Of a DNA stretch of 64,000 nucleotides, positions 1 to 9,904 are shown piece by piece (position 1 is the first letter of the stretch; each line of letters starts with the position of its first letter). The translations under genes and the position numbers were made by a program. The notes below the pieces were generated by a model, which was given only the letters and a program-made list of their open reading frames with translations, was not told where the DNA came from and searched no databases. This DNA comes from Nigrospora sphaerica (taxonomy: Eukaryota > Ascomycota > Sordariomycetes > Amphisphaeriales > Apiosporaceae), in the NCBI GenBank assembly GCA_018287875.1, contig JAGVVL010000001.1, positions 1 through 64,000 of the forward strand. Reading direction: 5' to 3'.

Positions 1-59
1 CTAACCCTAAGCTAAGTGAAACTAAGTTGAGTTGAGCTAAGCTAAGCTAATGCTGCATG
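1..59. repeat. Telomere-type repeat remnant and degenerate CTAAG-rich sequence
   Basis: The window opens with CTAACCCTAA, which matches the C-rich strand of the TTAGGG telomere repeat used by most filamentous fungi, for under two units. It passes into degenerate GCTAAG/GTTGAG hexamer-like sequence up to about base 50. C-rich strand reading inward is the orientation expected at a left chromosome end. One unit is weak evidence alone. The adjoining low-complexity tract and the TLH-type relic near 30 kb support a chromosome-end location. Confidence 0.55.
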
Positions 60-86
60 AATCAAAACCCGCTGCTGCACGACTGC

Positions 87-134
87 TGTCTCCGACCGGC
101 CAGCTACGCACCACCTACGGTTACGGCCTCTTCC
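87..134 (+). repeat. Subtelomeric GC-rich box, copy A
   Basis: First of four copies of a conserved ~45-bp box (others at 1681, 2351 and 3292). The core reads TGTCTCCGAC, then GGCCAGCT, then GCACC, then TACGGTTACG. It is the only balanced-composition sequence inside the polypyrimidine tract and is preceded by an AACCCGC/CTGCT-type lead-in. No ORF or RNA gene is recognisable in it. Confidence 0.75.
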
Positions 135-250
135 TTCCTTCTCCTTTCCTTATTATATCTTTTCTCCTTTTTTCTTTCTCTTATTTATTTACTCTTTTCA
201 TATTTATTTTCCTCGTCTTCTTTCTATCTTTCTTTATATATTTTTTCTTT

Positions 251-570
251 TTCCTTCTTTACTTCTTTACCTATTACCCTATATTTTTCTATTCTTCCTT
301 CTTCAGCTATATATTTTTCTTCTTCCTTCCTTCTTTACTTCTTTACCTAGTACCTTATATTTATCCTTTCTTCCTTCTTCATCTATATATTTTTCTTCTT
401 TCTTCCTTCTTTACTTCTTTACCTAGTACCTTATATTTATCCTTCTTCCTTCTTCATCTATATATTTTTCTTCTTTCTTCCTTCGTTACTTCTTTACCTA
501 GTACCTTATATTTATCCTTTCTTCCTTCTTCATCTATATATTTCTCTTCTTTCTTCCTTCTTTATTCTCT
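251..570. repeat. 76-bp tandem array, about four units
   Basis: Equivalent positions of the unit (ACTTCTTTACCTA...) fall at 261, 337, 413 and 488, and the array decays at about 564. The period is therefore 75-76 bp. Units differ by a few substitutions and single-base indels. Confidence 0.85.
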
Positions 571-1680
571 TTTTAATAATCCACTCTTTCATTACTTTAT
601 TTTTCCCTCTTCTTTAGACCTTTTCCTTTCTTTTAACATGTCTTTCTTTCTTTTGCCTTTTTTTATCCTATTATTTTCCTCCCTTTCCTCCCGACGTTTT
701 TTATCCTTTAGTATTCCTCTTTTATATCCTTTTCTTTCCTATCTTTTTTCTTCTCTTCTATTTTATTCCTTACCCATTTTATATATTTCTTGAAAACCCT
801 TTACTTTCCTTTCTTCCACTTCTTATTTATATCCTTGCATTTTATTATCGTCTATTCCTTTTCTTTATCTCTCGTACGCCTATCTTCTTTATCCTCCTCT
901 TCCTCTTTTTAAAAGTTCATCTTAGTCTTCTCCTTTATAATACTTATACGGATTATTCACCCTTTTCTACTTTATAAAATAACTTTAACCTTAACCTCTT
1001 CGACCGATAAGCTCTTAACTATGTACAGTTACCTGCCCTTTCTTATCTTTTCTTTTCTTTTTTCTTTTACTTTATTTTTCTTTTCCTCTTTCTTTCTTTT
1101 CTTCTTTCCTTCTTTTTCTCTCTCCTTTTTATTCTCTTCCTTTTCTTTCCTTGATTTATTCCCTTTTTTTCTTTCCTTTATTCATTCCCTTCTTTTCTTT
1201 CTTTTTCTTCCCTTATATATTCTTATATCTCTTGATTTTATTCTCTTCTACTTTCTCCTCCTTTCTTCCTTTATCCTCACGCTTCTTCTTATTTCCTTTT
1301 TACCCTTTTTCACCCTCTTTTCTTTTCTTTTACCCTCTTTTTTTAACTCCTTACTTTCTTTTTACCCTTATAACCCCCTTTTTAACTTCCTACACTATCT
1401 TTTTCTTTTTATCTTTTCCTTTTTAACACTTTTCTTTATTCTTTACTCTTTCACTTCATTATTATCTTTATTCTTCCTATCATTACCCTCTTCCTTCTCC
1501 TTCTCTTCACATTACCTTTTTGTTCACTTTTATTCCTTACTTCAATCTATTTTCTTCTTTTATTCTTTCTTTCTTTCTTTCTTTATCTATCCTCTTACTT
1601 ACTCTTCTCACCCTCTTTATTTCTTTATAGTACCCTTATCTTAACCTATTATAAGCCCGCCACTGCTACTACACCACGAA

Positions 1681-1730
1681 TGTCTCCGACGGGCCAGCTT
1701 TGCACCGCCTACGGTTACGCCCCTTCTTCC
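1681..1730 (+). repeat. Subtelomeric GC-rich box, copy B
   Basis: Second copy of the box, starting TGTCTCCGACGGGCCAGC and ending near CGGTTACGCCCCTTC. It lies 1594 bp from copy A and differs from it at only a few positions. Confidence 0.75.
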
Positions 1731-1948
1731 CTTTCCTTTTCCTCCTTTTTTATGCCGTCCTTCTACTCTATTCCCCCTCATTTTATCCTTCGCTTATACT
1801 TCTCTTAAAACTTATACTTCCCTTGCTTATCCCCTTTCTTCCTCTCCTTTTCTTCCTTCTCTTTCTTTATTTTCCTCTTCGCCTTTTATTTCCTTATAGC
1901 TTTTTATTCTTACCGCTTTACCGCTTTCCTTCCCACTTTCTTTCTTTT

Positions 1949-2105
1949 ACTTCTTTACTTGCTTCTTTACTTCTTTACTTACTTCTTTACTTACTTCTTT
2001 ACTTACTTCTTTACTTACTTTTATTATACCCCTACGTTCATTTTACCTCATTATACCCCTACTTTCATTTTACCCTCATTATACCCCTATTTTTATTTTA
2101 CCCTC
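1949..2105. repeat. Short tandem arrays (12-bp and ~28-bp periods)
   Basis: A 12-bp array of ACTTACTTCTTT units runs to about 2020. It is followed by three ~28-bp units of the form ATTATACCCCTA...CATTTTACC up to about 2105. Confidence 0.8.
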
Positions 2106-2350
2106 CTTTTTTACATGGATGTGCTTACCTCTTTTAATATGTTGATCTTATTTTCTCTTAAAATCCTTTAGTACCCTTATCTTACTCTCCTCTTTTTATC
2201 CTTTTATTTATCCTTTCTATATTGATTATACCCTTACTTATTATTTCTCGTTATATCCGCTTTTATTCCTTTTTATATATCTACTTTCTATACCTTTCTT
2301 TTATCTTTTCTTAACCCGAACCGCTGGCTACTCTGCCACAGCACCTCTTA

Positions 2351-2400
2351 TATCTCCGACTGGCCAGCTTCGCACCGCCTACGGTTACGCCCCTTCTCTA
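2351..2400 (+). repeat. Subtelomeric GC-rich box, copy C
   Basis: Third copy, TATCTCCGACTGGCCAGC... through CGGTTACGCCCCTTC, 670 bp after copy B. It lies immediately before the CTTT microsatellite. Confidence 0.75.
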
Positions 2401-2496
<96 letters not shown>

Positions 2497-2527
2497 TTTC
2501 TTTCTTTCTTTCTTTCTTTCTTCTTTC
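2401..2527. repeat. (CTTT)n microsatellite
   Basis: Nearly uninterrupted CTTT repeat, with two TTC phase slips near 2495 and 2521. Lys/Glu/Arg-rich ORFs on the - strand here are translations of the microsatellite, not genes. Confidence 0.95.
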
Positions 2528-2690
2528 TACACTTCTTATCTTCTTTCCTCCTTTCTTTCTTTTCTTTATACACTTCTTATCTTCTTTCCTCTTTTCTTTC
2601 TTTTCTTTATACACTTCTTACCTTCTTTCTTCTTTTCTTTCTTTTCTTTCTAAACTTCTTATCTTCTTTCTCTTTTTTATATTTTCTCTT
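2528..2690. repeat. 41-bp tandem array, about four units
   Basis: The phrase ACACTTCTTATCTTC recurs at 2529, 2570, 2611 and (as AAACTTC) 2652, a constant 41-bp period directly beside the CTTT microsatellite. Confidence 0.85.
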
Positions 2691-3291
2691 CCTTTCTTTT
2701 TTTATATATTTACTCACCATTACACTTCTTTTCTCACTTACTTACTTTTCTTTTTCTTTTCCTCTCTTTTCTTTCCTTCTTTTTACCTTTTTATACCCTC
2801 ACCTTTTTTAATTCTTTTTTTGCCTCCTTTTCTTTCTTCTTTTATATCTTTCATTTCTCTTTTTATACTTATATTATACTTCCTTTTAACTTCTCTTTCG
2901 ATTTTCTTTTATTTCTTTTTTCTTATTTTGTCTTTATATGTTCCCTTTTTATACCCTTCCTCCTTATTCCCCTCCTTTTTTCTTCACTTCTTATCTTTAT
3001 CTCTTTCCTCTTTTTATCTTGAAATCTTTTGCCTTTCTCTTTTATATGAAATTATACCTCCTTCTTCTTCTTTATAATATCCTATAACGTATGTATTTAA
3101 CTCTCCTTTTACTCTCTTCATATAGTACCGTCCTTCCCTCCTTTATATCTACCTTTTTATTTTATTATATACCCCTCTTTTCTTTCCTTACCTATCATTC
3201 TTTAATATACTTATTCTCCTTTTATCCCTTCAAATATTACTTTTCACTTCTTCTTTTTTATCCTTCCTACACCTCTTTTTTATCCATCGCA

Positions 3292-3337
3292 TGTCTCTAA
3301 CGGGCCAGCTGCGCACCGCCAACGGTTCCCGTCCCTT
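3292..3337 (+). repeat. Subtelomeric GC-rich box, copy D
   Basis: Fourth and most diverged copy (TGTCTCTAACGGGCCAGC... AACGGTTCCCG), 941 bp after copy C. It has transition differences of the type RIP would cause. Confidence 0.65.
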
Positions 3338-3596
3338 TCTCTTTTTTCTTTTCCTTTCTTTCTTTTCTCGCTCTTCTTCTCCTCTTTTCTTTCCTTTTTC
3401 CTTCCTTATATATATAGTTTATTTTACCCTTGACTTTCACCTTCTTCTTTTTATCGTTAAATATATATATATTTTTTCTTTCTCTTCTTTACTTCCTTAC
3501 TTATATACTTCTTTTTTCATCATTATTACTCCTTTCTTTTTTTTTTCTTCACTTATTCTTTACCTTCTTTTCTTTTTTTCCTTCTCTTTTACTTTC

Positions 3597-4162
3597 TGTT
3601 GGAAGTGGTGGTTTGATCGAAAAGAGGAAGCAACCCCTTTATAAGGGCTCTTTCGATCTCGGAGGTCGTTTCTATAAAGAAACACGGAAGGATAAGGAAC
3701 TTCTCTTCAAGAGGAACAAGAGTGTATTTCGTGTGCTTGCTTGCTTCAGGACAGACTAGTTACACAAAGAGGGGAGATTCAGCCTTTACTTATACCCGTT
3801 AAACCTTTATCCTCTTAGTAATACAAGGAAGAGGACGCGTAAGTGATTGCGTAAGTGATTACGTGGCTTAGAAGCATATGGAACCTTATAGAGGTTTGTG
3901 GAGCCTCATGGGGGCTCGTGGGAGCTTTAGGGAGCCACGTAGAAACTCGTAGAAACTCGTGGAAACTTGCAGAAGCTTCCGCGTGGCGTACATTACGCTT
4001 GTGCGTAAAGCGGGCCATGCTTGCGGGTAAGCTGGCCCGTGCTCTAGGTAGGCTGGCCCGAGCTTTAGGATAGGCTCGGTTAAAGGACTAGCTTCCCGTT
4101 AAGTGCATAGCTTAGTCCGTAGTGACAGAGTACGGTATAGAATAAGTCCTATACCTGCAACA
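3597..4162 (-). repeat. Copia 3' LTR (left)
   Basis: 566-bp LTR, TGTTGG...CAACA on the + strand. It has internal direct repeats (GCGTAAGTGATT twice) and repeated GCTGGCCCG motifs. Homologous LTRs occur at 8904-9467, 9905-10771 (inverted), 45898-52324 (split) and 52392-52952 (inverted). The short ORFs that recur in it are non-coding shadows. Confidence 0.93.
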
Positions 4163-4175
4163 CCCCCTCTCTTAA
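4163..4175 (-). other. Polypurine tract of the Copia element
   Basis: On the - strand the bases just before the 3' LTR read AAGAGAGGGGG. This is the expected plus-strand primer for reverse transcription and fixes the element's orientation. Confidence 0.75.
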
Positions 4176-4232
4176 CTTATACCGTTAAAATACACGATAA
4201 TAGGCGTGCTTAAGGGCGTAAGTTTAGTAGGC

Positions 4233-4841
4233 TTAAGAACCTACTGAATTTCTCTTTCGAAGTGGCTTAGTTAAGCCATCGGCGGGCATGTCGTTAGTCG
4301 AGATGTATTCGACCGATATATTCTCGTTTTCGACTTCTTGCCGGACGAAATAGTAGCGTATAGCGGTGTGCTTGGTACGCTGGTGATATTCGGGGTTATA
4401 AGCTAAGTTTATAGCCGAAGTATTGTCCCCTTTTATCGGAATCGAAGCCGTTTTAACCCCTAACTCGAATAAAAGGTTTTTAAGCCATATAGACTCACGG
4501 GTGGCCTGTTCTAACCCGTTAAACTCGGCTTCGGTGGTCGATAAGGCTATGGTAGACTGCCTTTTCGATTTCCAGCTTATAGGACCGTTATTCAAGGTAA
4601 AGAGGTAGCCGGAAGTAGACTTTCGAGTCTCGTAGTCGCCGCCGTAATCCGAATCGGAATAGCCCACTAATGTAGGCTTAGTGTCGCCCTTATAGACTAT
4701 AGAGTAGTCTGCAGTCCGTTTTAGGTACTTAAAGACACCTTTAACGGCTTTCAAGAGCTGTTTATTGGGGTTCTGCATAAATCGAGCTAGAAATCCCACA
4801 GCGTAGCAGATATCGGGCCTAGTCTGCGTCATGGCATACAT
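4233..4841 (-). pseudogene. Copia pol: C-terminal RT and RNase H
   Basis: A 202-residue open stretch matching the end of Copia Pol. It opens with the RT tail (TRPDICYAVGFLARF). The RNase H domain follows, with the catalytic-type pattern YSDSDYGGD, the TTEAEF glutamate, KGDNTSAI and ADGLTKPL near the end. This part has no internal stop. Upstream RT sequence is in other frames, so the polyprotein is broken. Known of the family: RNase H degrades the RNA of the RNA/DNA hybrid during reverse transcription. Confidence 0.88.
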
Positions 4842-4959
4842 TAGACGGCCGATTAGCTGCTGATATTCCTTTATAGTGTCCGAATTCGATTTTTCGTCTT
4901 TGAGAGCGGTGTAATCGATATTCTTCGGAAGGCTCGAGAGAGAGGAACATCGGACGGCG

Positions 4960-5860
4960 TTATCTCGTATAAGTTCGAGGTTTCAGGATTTGCCGTATAT
5001 ATGTCGACTGGTTTATCTTTATAAGTCGCTTCTCTCGGTCTCGGGTAACCTGAACGCCGAGAAAGTAGGAAATAGGACCTAAGTCCTTAACCTCAAAGTG
5101 TTTTCCTATCTCTTTCTTTATTCGGTTAATATCCGTTAATAACGGACCGAATATAAGGAAATCGTCAACATAAGAAACGATAAACATCCGGAGTTCATCG
5201 TTATAATACGTGGACTCGTCCGAGATTAGAGGTTTAAAGCCTAAGGTAGATAAGGCCTTTTTAACCTTTAGTTGCCACTGTCTAGGACTCTGTTTTAGTC
5301 CGTATAAAGCTTTAAAAAGCTTAAATAACTGGGTACCGTCGAATTTCCACCCAAAGGTGTTTAACTCCGGGTTTTCGAGTAGAAGATCGTCTAGGCCTTC
5401 GATAGGCTCAATATAAACGTCTTCTAGTAGTTCTCCGTTTAAGAACGCGGAGACTATATCGATCTGTTCAATTTCCCAGTTGTAGTAGGCGGCTAAGGCG
5501 AGTAAAACTCGCCATGTGGCTGGTTTTGTTCGGAAGCAAATGTTTCGAAATAGTCAAGGCCGTACTGCTGTTCGAAGCCACTAACGACTAGCCGAGCTTT
5601 GTATTTAACCGGTTTTCCGGTCACGTCGGTCTTTAACTTGAAGACCCATTTTAGAGATAAAGGAGAGCGTCCTTCTCTCTTAACTTTAGCTCGATCAACC
5701 GCTTTAAGAGTCCCTTTCTTTATGATTTCCTTTAGTTCGGTGTGAACTGTAGATAGCCACTCTTCTTTATCCTTAGACTGAAGGGCTTCCTTTAAGGAGC
5801 GGGGCTCTTTATAAAGGGTAGCGGTTGGAAAAGCGTTATCGAAACGCTTATAAGTCGACT
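4960..5860 (-). pseudogene. Copia reverse transcriptase, frameshifted
   Basis: RVT_2-type reverse transcriptase in at least two frames. The N-terminal part (about 5530-5850) reads KWVFKLKTDVTGKPVKYKAR then LVVSGFEQQYGLDYFETFA. The catalytic part (4960-5187) carries the YVDD box in FIVSYVDDFLIFG, followed by YFLGVQVTRD. A degraded stretch with stops (about 5190-5530) joins them. The active-site aspartates are intact, but the frame is not. Confidence 0.85.
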
Positions 5861-6318
5861 TTTTGCTTTCGGAGAGGTTATTGGGTAAAACAACCTCGAT
5901 AGACGTCTTCGGACGGTTTATGATACCCTTCGAGTTTGGAATAGGGCGGAATTTGCACTAGAGACGGAGATAATATCGGAAATCTCGTCTTGAGTGCTGT
6001 TTCCAGATAGCGTGGCCGAAGGAGTGTAGTCTACCCCTCTATTTCCGTATTTTCTTCGTCTTCGGATAGAACTCGAAGGTGGGAGGTCGGAAAAACACGC
6101 TTTTAAAGGGCCGGCTAGGGATATAGACGATATAAATCGAGTTTCCTTATACCCGAGTAGAATCCCTTTTTCAGCCTTAGCTGCGAATTTATCGGACTGA
6201 ACTAACAGTTCCTTTGGTTTATAGGTGTATACCGGAGTTCCGATAATATGTAAGAAGGATAAATCGGGAGTATTATCCTGATTAGGATAGAAATAGTCGT
6301 AGAACTCCTGATAAGGAG

Positions 6319-6984
6319 TTATATTCTTTTCGAGGTCGGCGTAAGGTTGATAACCTTTACTATAGACTGTAGGACGAATTCCCATAGGTATTTAGGGATT
6401 TTCGCGTCTAGTATCGCCGTACGACCTTTATCGAGTATAACTCGATTAGATCTTTCCGCTATGCCGTTTTGTTCGGGTGTGTAGCGGTTCGAGGGCTCGT
6501 AAATAACTCCTTTAGTCTTTAGGAATTTTTCGAGCTGAGCGGGGTTAAATTCGGTCCCGTTATCGATCCTTATAAAAGAAGGATACGATTTAAACTGCTG
6601 TTTTAAGTGTTCTAAACGGTTTTTAACCGTCTCAAACACCTCGTCCTTAGACTTAGTAAAGTCTATAAAGCGAAAGGACGTAAAGTCGTCGGTGTAGACA
6701 ATAATGTAATTGTAACCCAAATAACTCGTAGGAGTGATTTTAACCGTATCTAAGCAGATCCGGTTTAAGGGAAAAGTTGCTCGATTTCTGTTGACTTTCC
6801 CTTGTTGTCGGGTAAACTTTCCTAATAAGCAGGCCTCGCAGTTCAGGTCCTGTTTATTAAGTTTCGAGGGGTCTATGCCCTTTGTAGACTTTGAGGCCTT
6901 AACTAAGGCGTCGAAACTTGGATGACCAAGGCGTTTATGCCATAATTCGGTGTCCGTATAGTAGGAGAGACTTGGAATCTCCAA
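6319..6984 (-). pseudogene. Copia integrase
   Basis: 221-residue open frame containing the pre-integrase zinc motif (LWHKRLGHPSFDAL ... CEACLLGK) and the integrase core. Core acidic residues are visible in CLDTVK, IRIDNGTEF and PEQNGIAERSNR, the D,D-35-E arrangement of Copia integrases. The continuation toward RT (5918-6385) is in another frame. Confidence 0.88.
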
Positions 6985-7388
6985 TATAAAGCTCCATGGA
7001 TTCTTAATGGGGCTCTCGACTGAACTATAGGAAAGTCCAGGTAAAGTAGACCTTAAAGCCGTTGACTCCGTCGAAATCAGAGTTAAATCCGTTGAGATAT
7101 CGGACTTAAAAGACTTTAAAGAGCCGTTTTCGGGTACCGTGGCTGAAGTCCGGGTCCCAGGTAGTTTTGGCGGTAAGTCTTTGGATTTTAGGCTTTTAAG
7201 ACCGTTCTTTTGGCCTATTAGGTCTTTTTTAAGCGCGGTTTTCGCTGTGATATAAGCGAAATTCGGTTCCGGCTTATAGGCGACGTCGAGAAAGAAACCA
7301 CGCTTTAAGGGGTTTAACGTGGCTATAACGACGCCTTTTGAAGAGAGAAGTTCCGTTCCGCTTATCTTTCCGCCGGACTTATAGTGGT

Positions 7389-8054
7389 TTAATCCGGAGA
7401 TAAGATTAATCGGGAAATCCGGGATATAGAGCGTGTTCTCGAGAGTAAGGTAGAAAATGTCGCTCTTTTCTTTATAGGAAGGGTAACGATTCCCTTTCCT
7501 ACTGGCTTTATAAAGCCGGCTCCGGTAATAACGGGGTCTAAGTCGGAACAGTAAGTTAAGTCCTTAAAGTAGGACTTATCGTTCGATATATGCTGTGTAG
7601 AGCCCGTATCGTAGAGCCACCAGTCCTTCGGTACGCCGTTAAAGTCACTACTTGAATAAGAGTAACTATAAAACGACTCGGACTGTTTTCCGGATTCGGA
7701 ATCTGAGTTGGAATCGGAGTCGTTAGGACGACTTTTTTCCTGCGGTTTCTTAGGATTCGGCTTAGAACCCTTAGAATTCCGCTTAGAACCCTTAAAGTTA
7801 GGGTTCTTAGGGTTTGAATTCCCGTTATTCAACCCTTTTCCGTTCTTCCCGTTATTAGATTTTGGGCCCCCTTTTGAGTGAGGGGGTTTAGAACGGTTAT
7901 TCTTCGTATAAAACGAAGAGTTCCCCATTGAAGTATCTGAGGAAGCCTTAGATTCGTCGAGAATATCGTTGATTAGCGAATCTAAAGACGGCGGCTCCTT
8001 ACTTCGTAAAGCGGAGCGTTGCCGGTCAGCCCATATAGGGTAAGTAGACGACAA
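7389..8054 (-). pseudogene. Copia gag C-terminus and aspartic protease
   Basis: 221-residue frame. The first part is a Ser/Lys/Asn-rich basic linker. The protease follows, with WWLYDTGSTQHIS carrying the D-T-G active site and GAGFIKPVGKG downstream. No CCHC zinc knuckle is obvious in the linker. The frame closes before the integrase zinc domain. Confidence 0.82.
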
Positions 8055-8071
8055 GGCGGCTATAAAGACCG

Positions 8072-8513
8072 TCTTTAAGTCTATATCGTCTATCTTCGCT
8101 CCGACATTCGCTAGTTTCTTCGCATAGGTCTTAAACGAAGAGATAAACTCGGTTAACGAGTTATAATGCTCGTATCGAATAGAATGGAACTCGATATAGA
8201 GCTGCTGCCGGAGAACGGGACCAGTACCTCATAACTAGCACTTAACGTTTCTAGTGCTGAAAGGGGTCCGTAGCGTCGAAGATTAAAGAAAGAGGCTCGT
8301 CAGAAAGGTTCTGCCTTATAACAAGTAAGGCTAGAGTCTTCTGCTCCTCGGAAATCTCCTTATACTTATCCGTATTAAGGAAGAACTGCTCAATTTTAAG
8401 AGTTTAAAATAAAGCAGTAAGGAGGACTTCCATGTGTTCCAGTTTGAAGAACCGGATAGTCGGTGGGATTTCGGCATTAAACATGCCGATACCGACTTAA
8501 TAATGTCGGCCAT
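8072..8513 (-). pseudogene. Copia gag N-terminal part
   Basis: Begins with an ATG giving MADIIKSVSACLM, then LSGSSNWNTWKSSL, the typical Copia gag start. The frame shifts near 8400, after which IEQFFLNTDKYKEISEEQ and FDATDPFQ can be read in the next frame before TAG and TAA stops. Confidence 0.75.
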
Positions 8514-8884
8514 GTTGTTTTTCCGGCGTGAGAGTAGCCGAAATAAGCCCTTATTCGGTTAAAGAGAACCGAAAAATGCCTCGTATTGAATATAACCTCT
8601 TTAATTCCTAAGGTTAAGGAATAAAGGGGCAGCTATATGCTAATCGGGACGCCGAAAAGCAGCTTATCCGAAATATTCGCTTAAAGCGAGTCCGAGGGCT
8701 TAAAGACTTCGATAATATCGAAGAAGGCTTTGGAAGACTTAAGGTTGCTTCCAGAAGCTTCGAGGGCTTTCGAGACGAATAAAGCGGTTCGGAAGACTTA
8801 GGGTCGCTTCCAGGTTGCTTCGGCCGAGAGAGGAGGAAGAAATCGACGAGGAGGTTAAGGGGCGTAATCTTAAGCGAAAAGATA

Positions 8885-8903
8885 TCGGCCCGGGCTCATA
8901 ACC
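8885..8903 (-). other. Copia primer-binding site matching the initiator tRNA-Met anticodon arm
   Basis: Directly inside the 5' LTR the - strand reads GGTTATGAGCCCGGGC. Its complement contains GGGCTCATAACC, the anticodon stem-loop of eukaryotic initiator tRNA-Met, rather than the usual tRNA 3' end. Drosophila copia and yeast Ty5 are known to prime from this internal half-tRNA, so a similar mechanism is inferred here. Confidence 0.7.
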
Positions 8904-9467
8904 TGTTGGAAGTGGTGGTTCGATCGAAAAGAGGAAGCAACCCTTTATAAGGGCTCTTTCCATCTCGGAGGTCGTTTCTATAAAGAAACACGGAAGAATA
9001 AGGAACTTCTCTTCAAGAGGAACGAGAGTGTATTTTGTGTGCTTGCTTGCTTCAGGACAGACTAGTTACACGAAGAGGAGATTCAGCCTTTACTTATACC
9101 CGTTAAACCTTTATCCTCTTAGTAATACAAGGAAGAGGACGCGTAAGTGATTGCGTAAGTGATTACGTGGCTTAGAAGCATATGGAACCTTATAGAGGTT
9201 TGTGGAGCCTCATGGGGGCTCGTGGGAGCTTCAGGGAGTCACGTAGAAACTCGTGGAAACTCGTGGAACCTTGCAGAAGCTTCCGCGTGGCGAACGCCAC
9301 GCTTGTGGGTAAAGCGGGCCATGCTTGCGGGTAAGCTGGCCCGTGCTCCAGGGTAGGCTGGCCCGAGCTTTAGGATAGGCTCGGTTAAATGACTAGCTTC
9401 TCGTTAAGTGCATAGCTTAGTCCGTAGTGACAGAGAACGGTATAGGATAAGTCCTATACCTGCAACA
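8904..9467 (-). repeat. Copia 5' LTR (right)
   Basis: 564-bp partner of the LTR at 3597. It differs by scattered transitions and run-length changes, for example GTTCGATCG against GTTTGATCG and a shorter C run. Confidence 0.93.
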
Positions 9468-9904
9468 AAGTTTAATAAAAGAACACGGTCTTTAAGTCAA
9501 TCCGAACTGAAGGGTTACGTGCTTTTAAAGGAGATATTACAGCTAAAGATATATAGATAATCTCAATTAAGGGTCCTAGTAAGTAAGCACATAAAGAGTG
9601 AGGTTTAAAGTTAAGAGTAAAGAGATGTTACAACCCTAAGAACCCTGGCTAATGTCACGGCACGCAGTTCGCCGTCACAGCTAAGAAAAGTGGCTAAGGT
9701 ACCATACTAGCTATTGAAAACCTTACCAGCTACAAGGGACTAGCTAGAAGAGAATATTAAGAAGTATAGCTTAAATAAGAAAAGATTCCTCAAAGGTAAA
9801 TATGCTTAGCAAGAGAAGATTCTTAAGTAAGAATGAATTGCCCCTTAAGAGAAAGAGGTCATATAATAAATTATAAGATCGTAGATTATGAATTTATAAT
9901 TTCA
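9468..9904. other. AT-rich spacer, no gene seen
   Basis: About 440 bp between two Copia LTRs. It is TA-rich, with one moderately GC stretch near 9640-9700 containing GTCACGGCACG and CGCCGTCAC. I see no ORF, TIR or LTR ends and cannot assign it. Confidence 0.4.

Larger units (their letters stand above)
121..3596. repeat. Telomere-associated polypyrimidine tract
   Basis: About 3.5 kb in which the + strand is overwhelmingly C and T, with short A-containing breaks. Long ORFs read out of it (for example 50-793 and 1021-1644) are strings of Phe, Leu, Ser and Tyr with no domain and are artefacts of composition. The tract contains several local tandem arrays and the four GC boxes. It ends exactly where the Copia LTR begins. 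I see no gene, promoter or RNA in it. Confidence 0.85.
3597..9467 (-). mobile_element. Copia (Ty1) LTR retrotransposon, degenerate full-length copy
   Basis: Two LTRs beginning TGTTGGAAGTGGTGG and ending CCTGCAACA bound an internal region read on the - strand in Copia order: gag, protease, integrase, reverse transcriptase, RNase H. A polypurine tract precedes the left (3') LTR, and a primer-binding site follows the right (5') LTR. The LTRs differ at several positions and the coding region has frameshifts and stops, so this is an old, inactive copy. The flanks (CTTTC on the left, AAGTT on the right) do not form a target duplication. Confidence 0.92.

Noticed and set aside
50..2171. Long Phe/Leu/Ser/Tyr-rich ORFs on the + strand (247, 207, 145 aa and others)
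   Set aside because: They are translations of a polypyrimidine tract with few possible stop codons. No domain, signal-peptide logic or codon pattern supports a gene.
2348..2614. Lys/Glu/Arg-repeat ORFs on the - strand
   Set aside because: They are read out of the CTTT microsatellite and adjoining 41-bp array.
251..2690. Regular repeats that might be a CRISPR array
   Set aside because: The units are contiguous tandem repeats without unique spacers, and the organism is eukaryotic.
3815..4073. Recurring 65-72 aa ORFs (MITWLRSIWNLIEVCG-type), also at 9159 and 52016
   Set aside because: They lie wholly inside the Copia LTR, recur only with it, overlap an antisense counterpart and have no domain.
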